From Klebsiella pneumoniae (lineage in GTDB: Bacteria > Pseudomonadota > Gammaproteobacteria > Ga0077536), in assembly GCA_945861225.1 (NCBI GenBank), contig CAMATU010000022.1, positions 1 through 34,117 of the forward strand: a stretch of 34,117 nucleotides of DNA, read 5' to 3'. Position 1 is the stretch's first letter; the number at the start of each line of letters is the position of its first letter. Position numbers and translations under genes: made by a program. The notes under the pieces were generated by a model. That model was not told where the DNA came from and did not search any database. It was given only the letters and a program-made list of their open reading frames with translations. This document shows, piece after piece, positions 16,216 to 23,813 of this stretch.

Positions 16216-16257
16216 GACCGATTGGTCGATTATGGCCAGTTGGCAAGATTGGCGCAA
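16216..16257 (-). promoter_or_regulatory. Candidate paaI promoter with overlapping TetR-type operator
   Basis: On the minus strand a -35-like TTGCGC (16252-16257) and a -10-like CATAAT (16229-16234) are separated by exactly 17 nt. Immediately downstream of the -10 lies the near-palindrome GACCAATCGGTC (16216-16227 on the plus strand as GACCGATTGGTC), where a repressor would cover the start point. GACC-N4-GGTC dyads are typical of TetR operators, including those of PaaR-type regulators. The downstream TetR gene is the obvious candidate partner. This is prediction only. Confidence 0.5.
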
Positions 16258-16272
16258 GATGCCGACCCCAAT

Positions 16273-16298
16273 GTTGGGGTGCGCAAGCTCACCCCAAC
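16273..16298. terminator. Hairpin after nrtS-like gene (possible terminator)
   Basis: A 9-bp perfect stem, GTTGGGGTG at 16273-16281 and CACCCCAAC at 16290-16298, with an 8-nt loop. It starts 13 nt after the nrtS-like stop on the minus strand and just before the paaI promoter. There is no T-tract after it on that strand, so it may attenuate or insulate rather than terminate cleanly. Confidence 0.4.
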
Positions 16299-16311
16299 AC
16301 GCCGCCAGGCA

Positions 16312-16545
16312 CTAGCGCCGAGTCGTGACAAGTGCGCTCGCCGCTGACCACGTCGAGACGCAAAACGGCACGCAGTAGGTGAGCGCGATCTTCAGGACAT
16401 CGCGCGCGGTGAGGGTGCCGGCGAGCAATTGGTCGCCATAGTTGATCAACATCAGCAGTGACCCAATACTGAGCGAAACCCTTATTGCGCGGCGGAGCAC
16501 ACTGGAGGATAGCGCATGGCGCCAGAATTCGGCATGCAGGGTCAT
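16312..16545 (-). CDS. nrtS: NrtS-like small membrane protein (nitrate/nitrite transporter family)
   Basis: A 77-residue protein starting MTLHAEFWRHAL. The family pattern is clear: LRRAIRVSLSIGSLLMLINY, then GDQLLAG, then KIALTYCVPFCVSTWSA, matching the two-helix NrtS proteins described as nitrate/nitrite transport components. Two hydrophobic segments span about residues 21-36 and 49-66. I chose ATG 16545 because it gives the family length; a longer frame reaches back to 16656 but would overlap the gloB start. It is divergent from gloB with 73 bp between starts. No strong Shine-Dalgarno was seen. Together with the NnrU-like gene at 33281 it hints at nitrogen-oxide handling, though no reductase is in the window. 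Confidence 0.68.
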   Translation of the reverse strand: MTLHAEFWRHALSSSVLRRAIRVSLSIGSLLMLINYGDQLLAGTLTARDVLKIALTYCVPFCVSTWSAASALVTTRR

Positions 16546-16618
16546 GGATGTTTCGAAGTTGGCGGAGGAGATGTCAGTATACTTACCGCACAATCCAAAT
16601 CGCGCGCGGGAGCCCACG

Positions 16619-17389
16619 ATGCTGCAAATCGAACAGCTGGCAGTCCTCAACGACAACTACATTTATCTGCTGCGCGATCCTGCCACCGGCCACACGGGCG
16701 TGGTTGATCCGGCGGTGGCCGAGCCAGTGCTGGAGGCGCTGGCGCGCCTGGACTGGCAGCTCACGCACATCCTCAATACCCATCATCATTCCGATCATGT
16801 CGGAGGCAATGAAACCTTGATCCGTGAAACTGGCTGTACGGTGGTGGGACCACGTGCTGATCGCGCCCGCATCCCGGGCATCGTGACCGAGGTAGGGGAT
16901 GGCGATACCTTTGCGTTAGGTACGGCACGCGCCAAGGTGTTCGATGTCCCCGGCCACACCCGCGGCCACATTGCGTATTGGTTTGAAGATTCCGCCGCGT
17001 TGTTCTGTGGCGACACGTTGTTTGCGCTAGGTTGTGGACGCTTGTTCGAGGGCACTCCCACCCAGATGTGGGATTCGCTATCCAAACTCAAAGCCTTGCC
17101 ACCCGCCACGCGAGTTTACTGCGCGCATGAATACACCCAGTCGAATGGGCGCTTTGCGTTGTCGGTAGAACCCGCGAACCCGCTCCTGGTGGCACGGATG
17201 CGGCGAATTGATGGATTGCGTGCGACGGGCCAGCCAACGGTGCCCTCAACAATGGCCGAAGAGTGTGCGACCAATCCCTTTCTGCGGCCGGATAGCCGGG
17301 AAATCCAGCACACTTTGGGCCTGGCGGGCGCCTCGCTCGTGGAAATCTTCGGCGCGACCCGGGCGCGCAAGGATATCTTTCGCGCGTGA
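16619..17389 (+). CDS. gloB: Hydroxyacylglutathione hydrolase (glyoxalase II) GloB
   Basis: Metallo-beta-lactamase-fold enzyme that hydrolyses S-D-lactoylglutathione to D-lactate and glutathione, completing methylglyoxal detoxification. The 256-residue product has the metal motif THHHSDH at 54-60, the later ligands in PGHTRGH and FCGDTLFALGCGR, CAHEYT and the C-terminal ECATNPFLR segment typical of GloB. The start at ATG 16619 is set by GGGAG at 16608-16612; a longer frame exists but would run through the divergent small gene. Glutathione is made by GshA, also in this window. Confidence 0.94.
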   Translation: MLQIEQLAVLNDNYIYLLRDPATGHTGVVDPAVAEPVLEALARLDWQLTHILNTHHHSDHVGGNETLIRETGCTVVGPRADRARIPGIVTEVGDGDTFALGTARAKVFDVPGHTRGHIAYWFEDSAALFCGDTLFALGCGRLFEGTPTQMWDSLSKLKALPPATRVYCAHEYTQSNGRFALSVEPANPLLVARMRRIDGLRATGQPTVPSTMAEECATNPFLRPDSREIQHTLGLAGASLVEIFGATRARKDIFRA

Positions 17390-17402
17390 GAAGGGCGGCT
17401 GG

Positions 17403-19028
17403 CTAGCCTGTACCGACCGCGCGCGGCCCCGCGAAGAGTGTCCGCTCAGGCGCGATGATTTTCCCCATGCGCATCACGCGCCGCCACTCGTCGTTGCTTA
17501 GATCTGCCCGGTGGTGCAGCTGGAGATTTTCTGCGAGTGCGCTGAAGTCCTCCACGCGCTCGGTGATATAAAAGACTTCCGCTAAGCGGAGTTTGGCGGC
17601 CACATTTCGAGGCGCGGCGGCGATGACTTTTTGGAGTAAGCGCTCGGCATCTTCATAGCGACCGTGGGCGATGCTCGCATCGATATCGTCCTGGTTGTCT
17701 TCCAGCGCCGCAAACAAAGGCGTCACTGGACGCGCGATTTCCATGCCTTCCAGGTTGGCCGTCAGATCAGGCGCCACGAAAACTTCGCTGACGGGCGCGG
17801 CTACGGCAATATTGGGCGCCGGCACAGGCTCATCGCGCCGACCGGCTTTGGCGGACACTTCCGCTTTGCGTTGCGCCTCGCGCGTTTCGAAGTCAGCTTG
17901 CAGTTTACGCCGCACCTGAAGTTGGCGTCGCGAATAGGCCAACACTGCGCCCGTCAGCAGAACCCCAAACAGTAAGCCCAACAGCAGTGGTGAGCCGCTG
18001 GCAGACTTCGACGCGGCAGCTGCGGCGTCTACCTTCACTGCAGGAATCGTCGGCGCTGGCGCGGCTGCGCCTTGCGCTGCGACTGGCGCCATCTCTGGTT
18101 TGCTTGCGGGCGGCGCGGCGGCGACGACCGGCACGCTCGTGGTTTCCGCAGCGCGCGTGTCCGGAAGTGCATACTGCGCGCGAATCGCGGCAAATTTCTG
18201 ATCCAGTTCGGCGAGCTTTTTGGCGAGCGCAGGATCACGCTGGGTGAGTGCGACGGTCGTGACCGGCGTGACCACTGGAGCGCTCGGTGACCCACTGTTT
18301 TCGGTCGCGAACAAATCTTCTGTGACCTCGGAGAGCGGCGCGCTGGAAGCCGTGCTCGGCGCTATGGTGGGAGACTTCACGCGCACGGAGGCAGTGGGCA
18401 GGGTCAAGGTCACGCCGAGCTTCAGGCGATCGATATCGCCGTTGACGAAGGCGTGCGGATTCGCGGCGTGCAGTGCTTGCATGGTCGCGTTGAGGGAGGC
18501 AGCACCACGCAATCTTTTTGCAATCGCCCACAAGGTATCCCCACTCTGCACGGGCCCATATGCCGTGGCCGTCAGACTCGCGGCTGGCAGCCGTGGGCTT
18601 TGGCGGGTTGGCGCGCGCTCACGATCGACGCGCGGCGCAGGCGCTGGGCGCAATTTCAGCGCGTAGACCCGCGACCAGGCCTGTGTTCCTTGCTGCGCGC
18701 GCACGCGAAAACTCAACTCGCTCACGTTCAGCGGGGTGGTTGAGCGCAAATGAATCTGGGCGTAACCCTCAGCCGCGTATTCAACCTGGCTGGAAATCGC
18801 GCCGAGCAGGGCGGCGGTAGATGATCGTGCGGGCGAGAATAGATCCGGTGCGAGAGTCACCGCCAAGGGTAGGGTCCCTTCCGTCGGTGCCAGATACAGC
18901 GCAATCGTGGCCTCCAGATTTTCACCGGCGTGCGAGCGCGTATTGAGTTGGCCGAGGTTGAAGGCACTCGCCACCAGGGGTACTGCGAGCGGTAGCGAGA
19001 CTAAGAAACGGTGGGCCGTGGTTATCAT
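17403..19028 (-). CDS. FimV-like LysM protein
   Basis: Inner-membrane peptidoglycan-linked protein of the FimV/HubP type, which positions type IV pilus and polar machinery. In 541 residues there is a signal peptide (about 1-22, ending VASA before FNLGQL), an N-terminal FimV domain with LGQLNTRSHAGENLEATIAL, a LysM domain at about 158-211 beginning YGPVQSGDTLWAIA, a Pro/Ala-rich linker, a short coiled-coil segment (about 265-285), one transmembrane helix at 347-366 and a TPR-like FimV C-terminal stretch (about 447-500). It is much shorter than P. aeruginosa FimV (about 920). AGGAGG lies 5 nt before ATG 19028. It may serve the PilTU pili encoded at the left of the window. Confidence 0.85.
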   Translation of the reverse strand: MITTAHRFLVSLPLAVPLVASAFNLGQLNTRSHAGENLEATIALYLAPTEGTLPLAVTLAPDLFSPARSSTAALLGAISSQVEYAAEGYAQIHLRSTTPLNVSELSFRVRAQQGTQAWSRVYALKLRPAPAPRVDRERAPTRQSPRLPAASLTATAYGPVQSGDTLWAIAKRLRGAASLNATMQALHAANPHAFVNGDIDRLKLGVTLTLPTASVRVKSPTIAPSTASSAPLSEVTEDLFATENSGSPSAPVVTPVTTVALTQRDPALAKKLAELDQKFAAIRAQYALPDTRAAETTSVPVVAAAPPASKPEMAPVAAQGAAAPAPTIPAVKVDAAAAASKSASGSPLLLGLLFGVLLTGAVLAYSRRQLQVRRKLQADFETREAQRKAEVSAKAGRRDEPVPAPNIAVAAPVSEVFVAPDLTANLEGMEIARPVTPLFAALEDNQDDIDASIAHGRYEDAERLLQKVIAAAPRNVAAKLRLAEVFYITERVEDFSALAENLQLHHRADLSNDEWRRVMRMGKIIAPERTLFAGPRAVGTG

Positions 19029-19110
19029 TGTGACCTCCTTTTGAGCCGCTGGGCGGTGCGGCGTGCCTCACTGAAGATCCGGGCCGATCTTCGCGGGGCG
19101 TTGTGTCTCA

Positions 19111-19140
19111 ATTGTGTTAAACATAGCAAGGTCGGGTCAA
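19111..19140 (-). promoter_or_regulatory. Possible promoter of the FimV-like gene
   Basis: On the minus strand TTGACC (19135-19140) and CACAAT (19111-19116) are separated by 18 nt, about 85 nt before the FimV-like start. The -35 is good and the -10 moderate. This is a weak prediction from sequence alone. Confidence 0.3.
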
Positions 19141-19231
19141 CCCATACCCACCACCGAGGGGATGGTTTCAAGTGCTATCGGCATTACTCACCGTTAACTT
19201 CATGAATATTTGCAGATAAGAGTTGGCCGCC

Positions 19232-19822
19232 ATGGATGCTGAACGCTTCGACGGACGCTTTTTTGAACGTTTCTACTATGCGCGCCGGACGCGGGTCGCA
19301 GCACCCCTGGATTACCTGCCACGCGCCCGACTGCTGGCCGCCTACGCGAGCCTGTTCCAGATAAAAGTCCGCCGGGTACTCGACGCCGGCGCGGGCGCCG
19401 GATTTTTTCTGCGCGCCCTGGAAGCGGCGTTTCCCGTCGCGCGATGCACCGGCATTGAGGTCAGCAACTATGCGTGCGCGCGCTATGCCTGGACCAAATC
19501 TTCAATTACGGATTACGTGGCGCGGACGCCGTTTGATGTCGTGGTCTGCCATGACGTGCTGCAGTACCTTGACCGCGAGGCCGCAGTCCGCGCCTTGTCG
19601 AATCTCGCCACCCTGAGCAAGGGGCTGCTCTACTTCACAGTCCTCACGCGCGAAGACTGGCGGACCAATTGTGATCAGGCGCGGACCGATGGGAAGGTGC
19701 ATCTACGCAGCGCAAATTGGTATCGCCAGCACCTGCGGCGGGGGTTTCTGCGACTGGGCACGGGGGTCTACCTTGCGCGCGGCGTTGCACCCGCGCTGTT
19801 CGCCCTCGACCAAGCGCCTTAA
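19232..19822 (+). CDS. Class I SAM-dependent methyltransferase
   Basis: A 196-residue Rossmann-fold methyltransferase. Motif I is VLDAGAGAGFFL (about residues 48-59), the acidic end of strand 2 is GIEVSNYAC, and motif IV reads VVCHDVLQYL. The rest of the protein matches class XI-like SAM methyltransferases; the acceptor cannot be predicted. ATG 19232 is preferred because GATAAGAG at 19215-19222 is 9 nt upstream; a TTG at 19223 is too close to it. It is divergent from the FimV-like gene and its end overlaps the convergent msrB by 4 nt. Confidence 0.85.
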   Translation: MDAERFDGRFFERFYYARRTRVAAPLDYLPRARLLAAYASLFQIKVRRVLDAGAGAGFFLRALEAAFPVARCTGIEVSNYACARYAWTKSSITDYVARTPFDVVVCHDVLQYLDREAAVRALSNLATLSKGLLYFTVLTREDWRTNCDQARTDGKVHLRSANWYRQHLRRGFLRLGTGVYLARGVAPALFALDQAP

Positions 19823-20367
19823 TTTTTAAGCGCGATGAATTTCAATGCCACGCCGTTGTTGCACCAGCGCTCGTTACTTGGCGCCGGACCGTCGTCGAAC
19901 ATGTGGCCCTGATGGCCGCCGCACTTCACACAGTGATATTCGGTCCGCGGCAGAAAAATTTTTAAATCGGTTTTGGTTGCCAGATGACCCGGGATGCTGG
20001 TGAAGAAGCTGGGCCAGCCGGTGCCGCTGTCATATTTCATTTCGGACGTGAATAACGGTAACGCGCAGGCGCGGCATACAAACACCCCCGCGCGCTTTTC
20101 CTGATTCAAATAGCTCGAGAACGGCGGTTCGGTTTCTTCTTCGAACAACACCTCGTAGCTGTCACTGGGCAGGACGGCGCGCCAGGCAGCCTCCGATTTA
20201 TCCAGGGGCTTGGGATCGGTGGCCACTTTAGCCGCGGGATTCAACAGCGTTCGCCAATGTTCCTGGAGTTTTACGATTTCCGGGGGAGTCTCCGTGGCGA
20301 ACAGCGGCCAAGGACTGAACCAACAGGCGAGTGCACCCAGGCGGGTAAAAAAATCTCGGCGTTTCAT
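19819..20367 (-). CDS. msrB: Peptide-methionine (R)-S-oxide reductase MsrB, exported
   Basis: Reduces methionine-R-sulfoxide in oxidised proteins. The 182-residue product has the zinc-binding pairs CRAC (98-101) and CVKC (146-149), the substrate motif SGTGWPSF and the catalytic Cys169 in RWCNNGVALKF. The N-terminus MKRRDFFTRLGALACWFSPW looks like a Tat-type signal peptide (RRDFF followed by a hydrophobic stretch), so it is likely exported or membrane-anchored, unlike the cytosolic MsrB of E. coli. GAGGA precedes ATG 20367. No MsrA is encoded nearby. Confidence 0.93.
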   Translation of the reverse strand: MKRRDFFTRLGALACWFSPWPLFATETPPEIVKLQEHWRTLLNPAAKVATDPKPLDKSEAAWRAVLPSDSYEVLFEEETEPPFSSYLNQEKRAGVFVCRACALPLFTSEMKYDSGTGWPSFFTSIPGHLATKTDLKIFLPRTEYHCVKCGGHQGHMFDDGPAPSNERWCNNGVALKFIALKN

Positions 20368-20456
20368 GGAGCAATCCTCTAGGTCATTTCTTTCGCTGGA
20401 ATTAGAGCGCGTTGCGCGCGAAAAGTTTGCTCGCGAGAAAAATAAGCACCAACCCG

Positions 20457-20647
20457 AGCGGCACTTAATCTTAACGGGAAAATAGATTGATTTAAGTCCG
20501 TTGGTGGGACGGCGCGCGGCAAAGTAGGCGTTTCTTCATAGTCCTCTGTAGGAGCGGCTTTAGCCGCGAGCGGGTGATTCAGCGCTGTTCGCGGCTAAAG
20601 CCGCTCCTACGATAATAAGTTCGAGGACGTGCCTTAAGTAAAGCCGT
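20457..20647. mobile_element. Composite MITE-like element carrying a REP doublet, copy 2
   Basis: About 191 bp, homologous over its length to the element at 4801-5004: GGCACTTAATCTTAA left arm, ATTGATTTAAGT, REP doublet at 20548-20610, ATAAGTTCGA and GTGCCTTAAGTAA right arm. It is flanked by a 14-bp imperfect direct repeat, TAAGCACCAACCCG at 20443-20456 and TAAGCACTAACCCG at 20648-20661. The right repeat covers the gshA stop codon. Terminal repeats are more decayed here than in copy 1. Confidence 0.7.
20548..20610. repeat. REP doublet (REPIN-like), copy 3
   Basis: Two inverted copies of the GTAGGAGCGGCTTTAGCC unit at 20548-20569 and 20589-20610, 19 bp apart, in the same arrangement as at 4882-4943. 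It occupies the middle of the composite element between msrB and gshA. Confidence 0.85.
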
Positions 20648-20653
20648 TAAGCA

Positions 20654-22222
20654 CTAACCCGCAAAGTAGCGGGCCAGGTAATCCTCGAAACTTTGGCTTG
20701 TATCGGCCTCCAAGGTGCGCTGCGAGGCCAGTGACTCCTCCGCAATGGTACGCAGCTGTCCGGCCACTGACTCGGTGAGGGGATTCACCCGAAAATGCGC
20801 GGCATGTTCGGTCGAAAGCGCCAATGCGAATTCATAAAAACTTTGCTGTGAGGTGCGCATGCGCTGCAGGATTTGCGCAGACGGCAGCAGGGTTGGATCG
20901 AGCAAGGTGGCGCGTTGGGCCTGGAGGGCGGCACGGTACGCCGTGCCACCGTCCGCGCTGTCCAGAATTTCACACAGCGGCTCCATCGCATTGAAGATAT
21001 CTGTCGCCCACTCGGTGACGCCGATGCGCCGCCCGCCCTGGATCAGGCGCAGACCAGGCTCCCGCCCACGCAATGCAATCGTCAATTCGTTGTATTCGAT
21101 CGCCCACTGTTCCTCAGGGGCAATCGGCGCGCTATCGGCCAACAGGCAAAGCAACAGGAAGGCCTCCAGGAAGTGCATGTGCTCCAGCGCCACGCCGCTG
21201 GGACTGAACGCGAACACATCGAGCGCGCGCATCTCTACGTATTCAACGCCGCGTTCGCGCAGCGCGGCACTCGGCTTTTCACCGGAATGGGTGGCCCTTT
21301 TTGGCCGCATGTAACTATAGAACTCGTTCTCCAGCTGCAGCACATTGGTGTTGAGCTGCACACGGCGCTCGCCATCGTACAGACCGATCACCTCATATTC
21401 CGGATAGGGCGTGGCGATCGCCTTGGCCAAGCTCGCGACGTAATTGTCGAGATGGTCATAGGACATCTGCAGCACGGCTTGATTCTTGTTTTTGTAGCCG
21501 ATATCGCTCATGCGCAGCGAGGTCGCATGCGGCAGATAATGTGAGTGCGCGTCGAATTCTTTGAAGCGCGCGGTGCGCCCGGCCAGAAACGAACTGCCCA
21601 CCACCGGACTGGTGCCGAACAATAGCGGCACCATCCAGCCCAGACGGCGGAAGTTGCGGATCAGTGCGAAATAACTCTTATCCACGAAGGCGCGTTGACT
21701 GTCCGGGTCTTTTTCCAGCGCCTGGTACTGCGGCCAGAACTCATCTGGCAGTGAATAATTGAAATGCACGCCCGCAATAGCCTGCATCCGGCGCCCATAG
21801 CGATAGTCCAGGCCCACCCGATAAACATGCTTCATGCGTCCGATATTTGAATGCCCGAACTGCGCAATCGGCACTTCCTGATCATCCCTGATCGCACACG
21901 GCATGCTGGCACACCACAGGAGTTCATCGGGCGTGAGCGCCTGATAAATAAACTGATGAATGTGCTGCAGGAAGTCGGCGACTTCCTGGTTCTTCGAAAA
22001 CGGCGGGGTGATGAGTTCGGGCAGGGCTTCGGAATAATCGGTCGTGATGTAGGGATGGGTAAGGGCCGAACCCCAGGCGCGTGGATGCGGCGTGGCCGCC
22101 AGCCGGCCCTCGCGGGTAATCCGCAAGCTTTCTTTCTCGAGTCCGCGTTTGCCACCGCTCAGCGCGCGTGCGCAGTCCACAGCATGCATGCGATTCAGGC
22201 GGCGCAGAGCGAGTTCGTACAC
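20654..22222 (-). CDS. gshA: Glutamate-cysteine ligase GshA
   Basis: Makes gamma-glutamylcysteine from glutamate, cysteine and ATP, the first and rate-limiting step of glutathione synthesis. The product is of the E. coli GshA type (518 residues there): RGLEKESLRITREGRLAATPHP near the start, GVHFNYSLPDEFW, DIGYKNKNQ, QLNTNVLQLENEFY and RGVEYVEMRALDVFAFSP all match. I prefer the GTG at 22222, giving 522 residues, because GGGAG lies 5 nt upstream and the spacing to the GLEKE motif then matches E. coli; a TTG at 22246 is the longest alternative. The stop lies within the direct repeat flanking the element at 20457-20647. Confidence 0.92.
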   Translation of the reverse strand: MYELALRRLNRMHAVDCARALSGGKRGLEKESLRITREGRLAATPHPRAWGSALTHPYITTDYSEALPELITPPFSKNQEVADFLQHIHQFIYQALTPDELLWCASMPCAIRDDQEVPIAQFGHSNIGRMKHVYRVGLDYRYGRRMQAIAGVHFNYSLPDEFWPQYQALEKDPDSQRAFVDKSYFALIRNFRRLGWMVPLLFGTSPVVGSSFLAGRTARFKEFDAHSHYLPHATSLRMSDIGYKNKNQAVLQMSYDHLDNYVASLAKAIATPYPEYEVIGLYDGERRVQLNTNVLQLENEFYSYMRPKRATHSGEKPSAALRERGVEYVEMRALDVFAFSPSGVALEHMHFLEAFLLLCLLADSAPIAPEEQWAIEYNELTIALRGREPGLRLIQGGRRIGVTEWATDIFNAMEPLCEILDSADGGTAYRAALQAQRATLLDPTLLPSAQILQRMRTSQQSFYEFALALSTEHAAHFRVNPLTESVAGQLRTIAEESLASQRTLEADTSQSFEDYLARYFAG

Positions 22223-22408
22223 GGCAACTCCCAGGGACGTGATCAATGATCGGGCGCAGAGCCTACCACAACCACCCGGGCGAGCCCTGCCTTGGTGCGG
22301 CGCGCTTTTTGTAATCGCTTTGTAGTAGCCAGTTGGATTTACAATTCAAAAAGAACTCGCATAGCATGCCGCAACAGCGCGAATTCGCAGTCACTCAGGA
22401 GACACGCT

Positions 22409-23785
22409 TTGCAAAGAACTCCGTTCGATAAACTCCTGATCGCGAATCGTGGTGAAATTGCCTGTCGTGTGATGCGCAGCGCCCAACAGCTCGGATTGCG
22501 CACGGTGGCGGTGTACTCGGATGCTGATCAAAACGCCTTGCACACCCAGCGCGCTGACCAAGCGCAACGCCTCGGTCCGGCCAAGGCGGCCGAGAGTTAT
22601 CTGAACATCGAAGCGATTCTTGCTGCAGCGCAAGCGACCGGCGCGCAGGCCATCCATCCCGGCTATGGCTTCCTGGCCGAGAGCGCTTCCTTCGCGACCC
22701 GGGTTGCGGAAGCGGGCATGGTGTTTGTGGGTCCTACCCCTGCCCAAATTGCGGCGATGGGAGACAAAGCCCGCGCGCGTGCACTGGCGAGTGCTGCCGG
22801 GGTACCGGTCGTGCCGGGAAGCGACCGTTTTGCGACCGGCCAGCTGGACGGGCTTGAAGACGCCGGGCGCACTGTGGGTTATCCGCTGCTGGTGAAAGCC
22901 GCCGCGGGTGGTGGCGGAATAGGCATGCGGTTAGTGGAGGATCCCGCGCAACTGCGCAATGTCGCGGAAGCTACGCAGACCATGGCCGCGCGATCCTTCG
23001 GCGATGGGGCAATCTTCCTCGAGCGCTTCATCCCCAAGGCACGGCACATCGAAATTCAGGTGTTTGGTTTTGGCGACGGTCGCGCGGTGCATCTGTTCGA
23101 GCGCGATTGTTCGATTCAGCGCCGCTTTCAGAAAATTATTGAAGAATCCCCGGCACCCGGTTTGCCAAGCGCCGTGCGTGAGCGCATGGCCGAGGCCGCG
23201 GTGGCACTCGCTGCCGCCCAACACTATGCGGGCGCCGGCACCGTTGAATTCATCGTGGATGCCGTCACTTTTGACTATTTTTTTCTGGAGATGAATACCC
23301 GCATCCAGGTCGAGCATCCGGTCACCGAAATGATCACCGGCGAAGATCTGGTGTGTTTACAGCTGCGGCTCGCACGGGGTGAATCGCTTGCGCATCTCAC
23401 CCAAGCCACGCTCGCGGTGCGCGGTCACGCAATCGAATGCCGCCTGTATGCCGAGAATCCCGCCAAAAAATTCCTACCCTCGCCGGGCAAACTCGAAGTC
23501 TTCGAACTGCCGGCCGCCAGTGCCGAGGTGCGGATTGATACCGGCGTGCGGCCGGGGGATATGGTCACCGCGTATTACGATCCGATGATCGCCAAATTGA
23601 TTTGCTGGGGTGCGACGCGCGAGGCAGCATTGGCGGAAACCGCGCGTGCCTTGGCGGCGGCACGAATCGAAGGTATATCGAGTAATATCGCGTTTCTGCG
23701 CCGCGTGATTGCTCACCCCGCGTTTCAGGCGGGCGATGTCTTCACGGGCTTTATCGAGGCTAATCAGCAGGACCTCATTGGCTAG
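22409..23785 (+). CDS. Biotin carboxylase (AccC-like) of a split biotin-dependent carboxylase
   Basis: ATP-dependent carboxylation of the biotin on a carrier protein. The 458-residue product opens with FDKLLIANRGEIACRVM, has the ATP-grasp glycine loop KAAAGGGGIGM, DCSIQRRFQKIIEE and the catalytic EMNTRIQVEHPVTE. It starts at TTG 22409, chosen because AGGAG at 22397-22401 is 7 nt upstream and the motif spacing then fits AccC (449 residues). Neighbours are the two halves of a KipI/KipA-type carboxyltransferase and a small biotin carrier, so it serves that complex rather than acetyl-CoA carboxylase. It is divergent from gshA. Confidence 0.92.
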   Translation: MQRTPFDKLLIANRGEIACRVMRSAQQLGLRTVAVYSDADQNALHTQRADQAQRLGPAKAAESYLNIEAILAAAQATGAQAIHPGYGFLAESASFATRVAEAGMVFVGPTPAQIAAMGDKARARALASAAGVPVVPGSDRFATGQLDGLEDAGRTVGYPLLVKAAAGGGGIGMRLVEDPAQLRNVAEATQTMAARSFGDGAIFLERFIPKARHIEIQVFGFGDGRAVHLFERDCSIQRRFQKIIEESPAPGLPSAVRERMAEAAVALAAAQHYAGAGTVEFIVDAVTFDYFFLEMNTRIQVEHPVTEMITGEDLVCLQLRLARGESLAHLTQATLAVRGHAIECRLYAENPAKKFLPSPGKLEVFELPAASAEVRIDTGVRPGDMVTAYYDPMIAKLICWGATREAALAETARALAAARIEGISSNIAFLRRVIAHPAFQAGDVFTGFIEANQQDLIG

Positions 23786-23813
23786 TGCACCATGCGGCGG
23801 AGAACCTCCTAAA

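Noticed and set aside
16442..16618. 59-residue N-terminal extension of GloB
   Set aside because: GloB proteins start at the MLQIEQL-like strand; the extension overlaps the divergent nrtS-like gene and lacks a Shine-Dalgarno.
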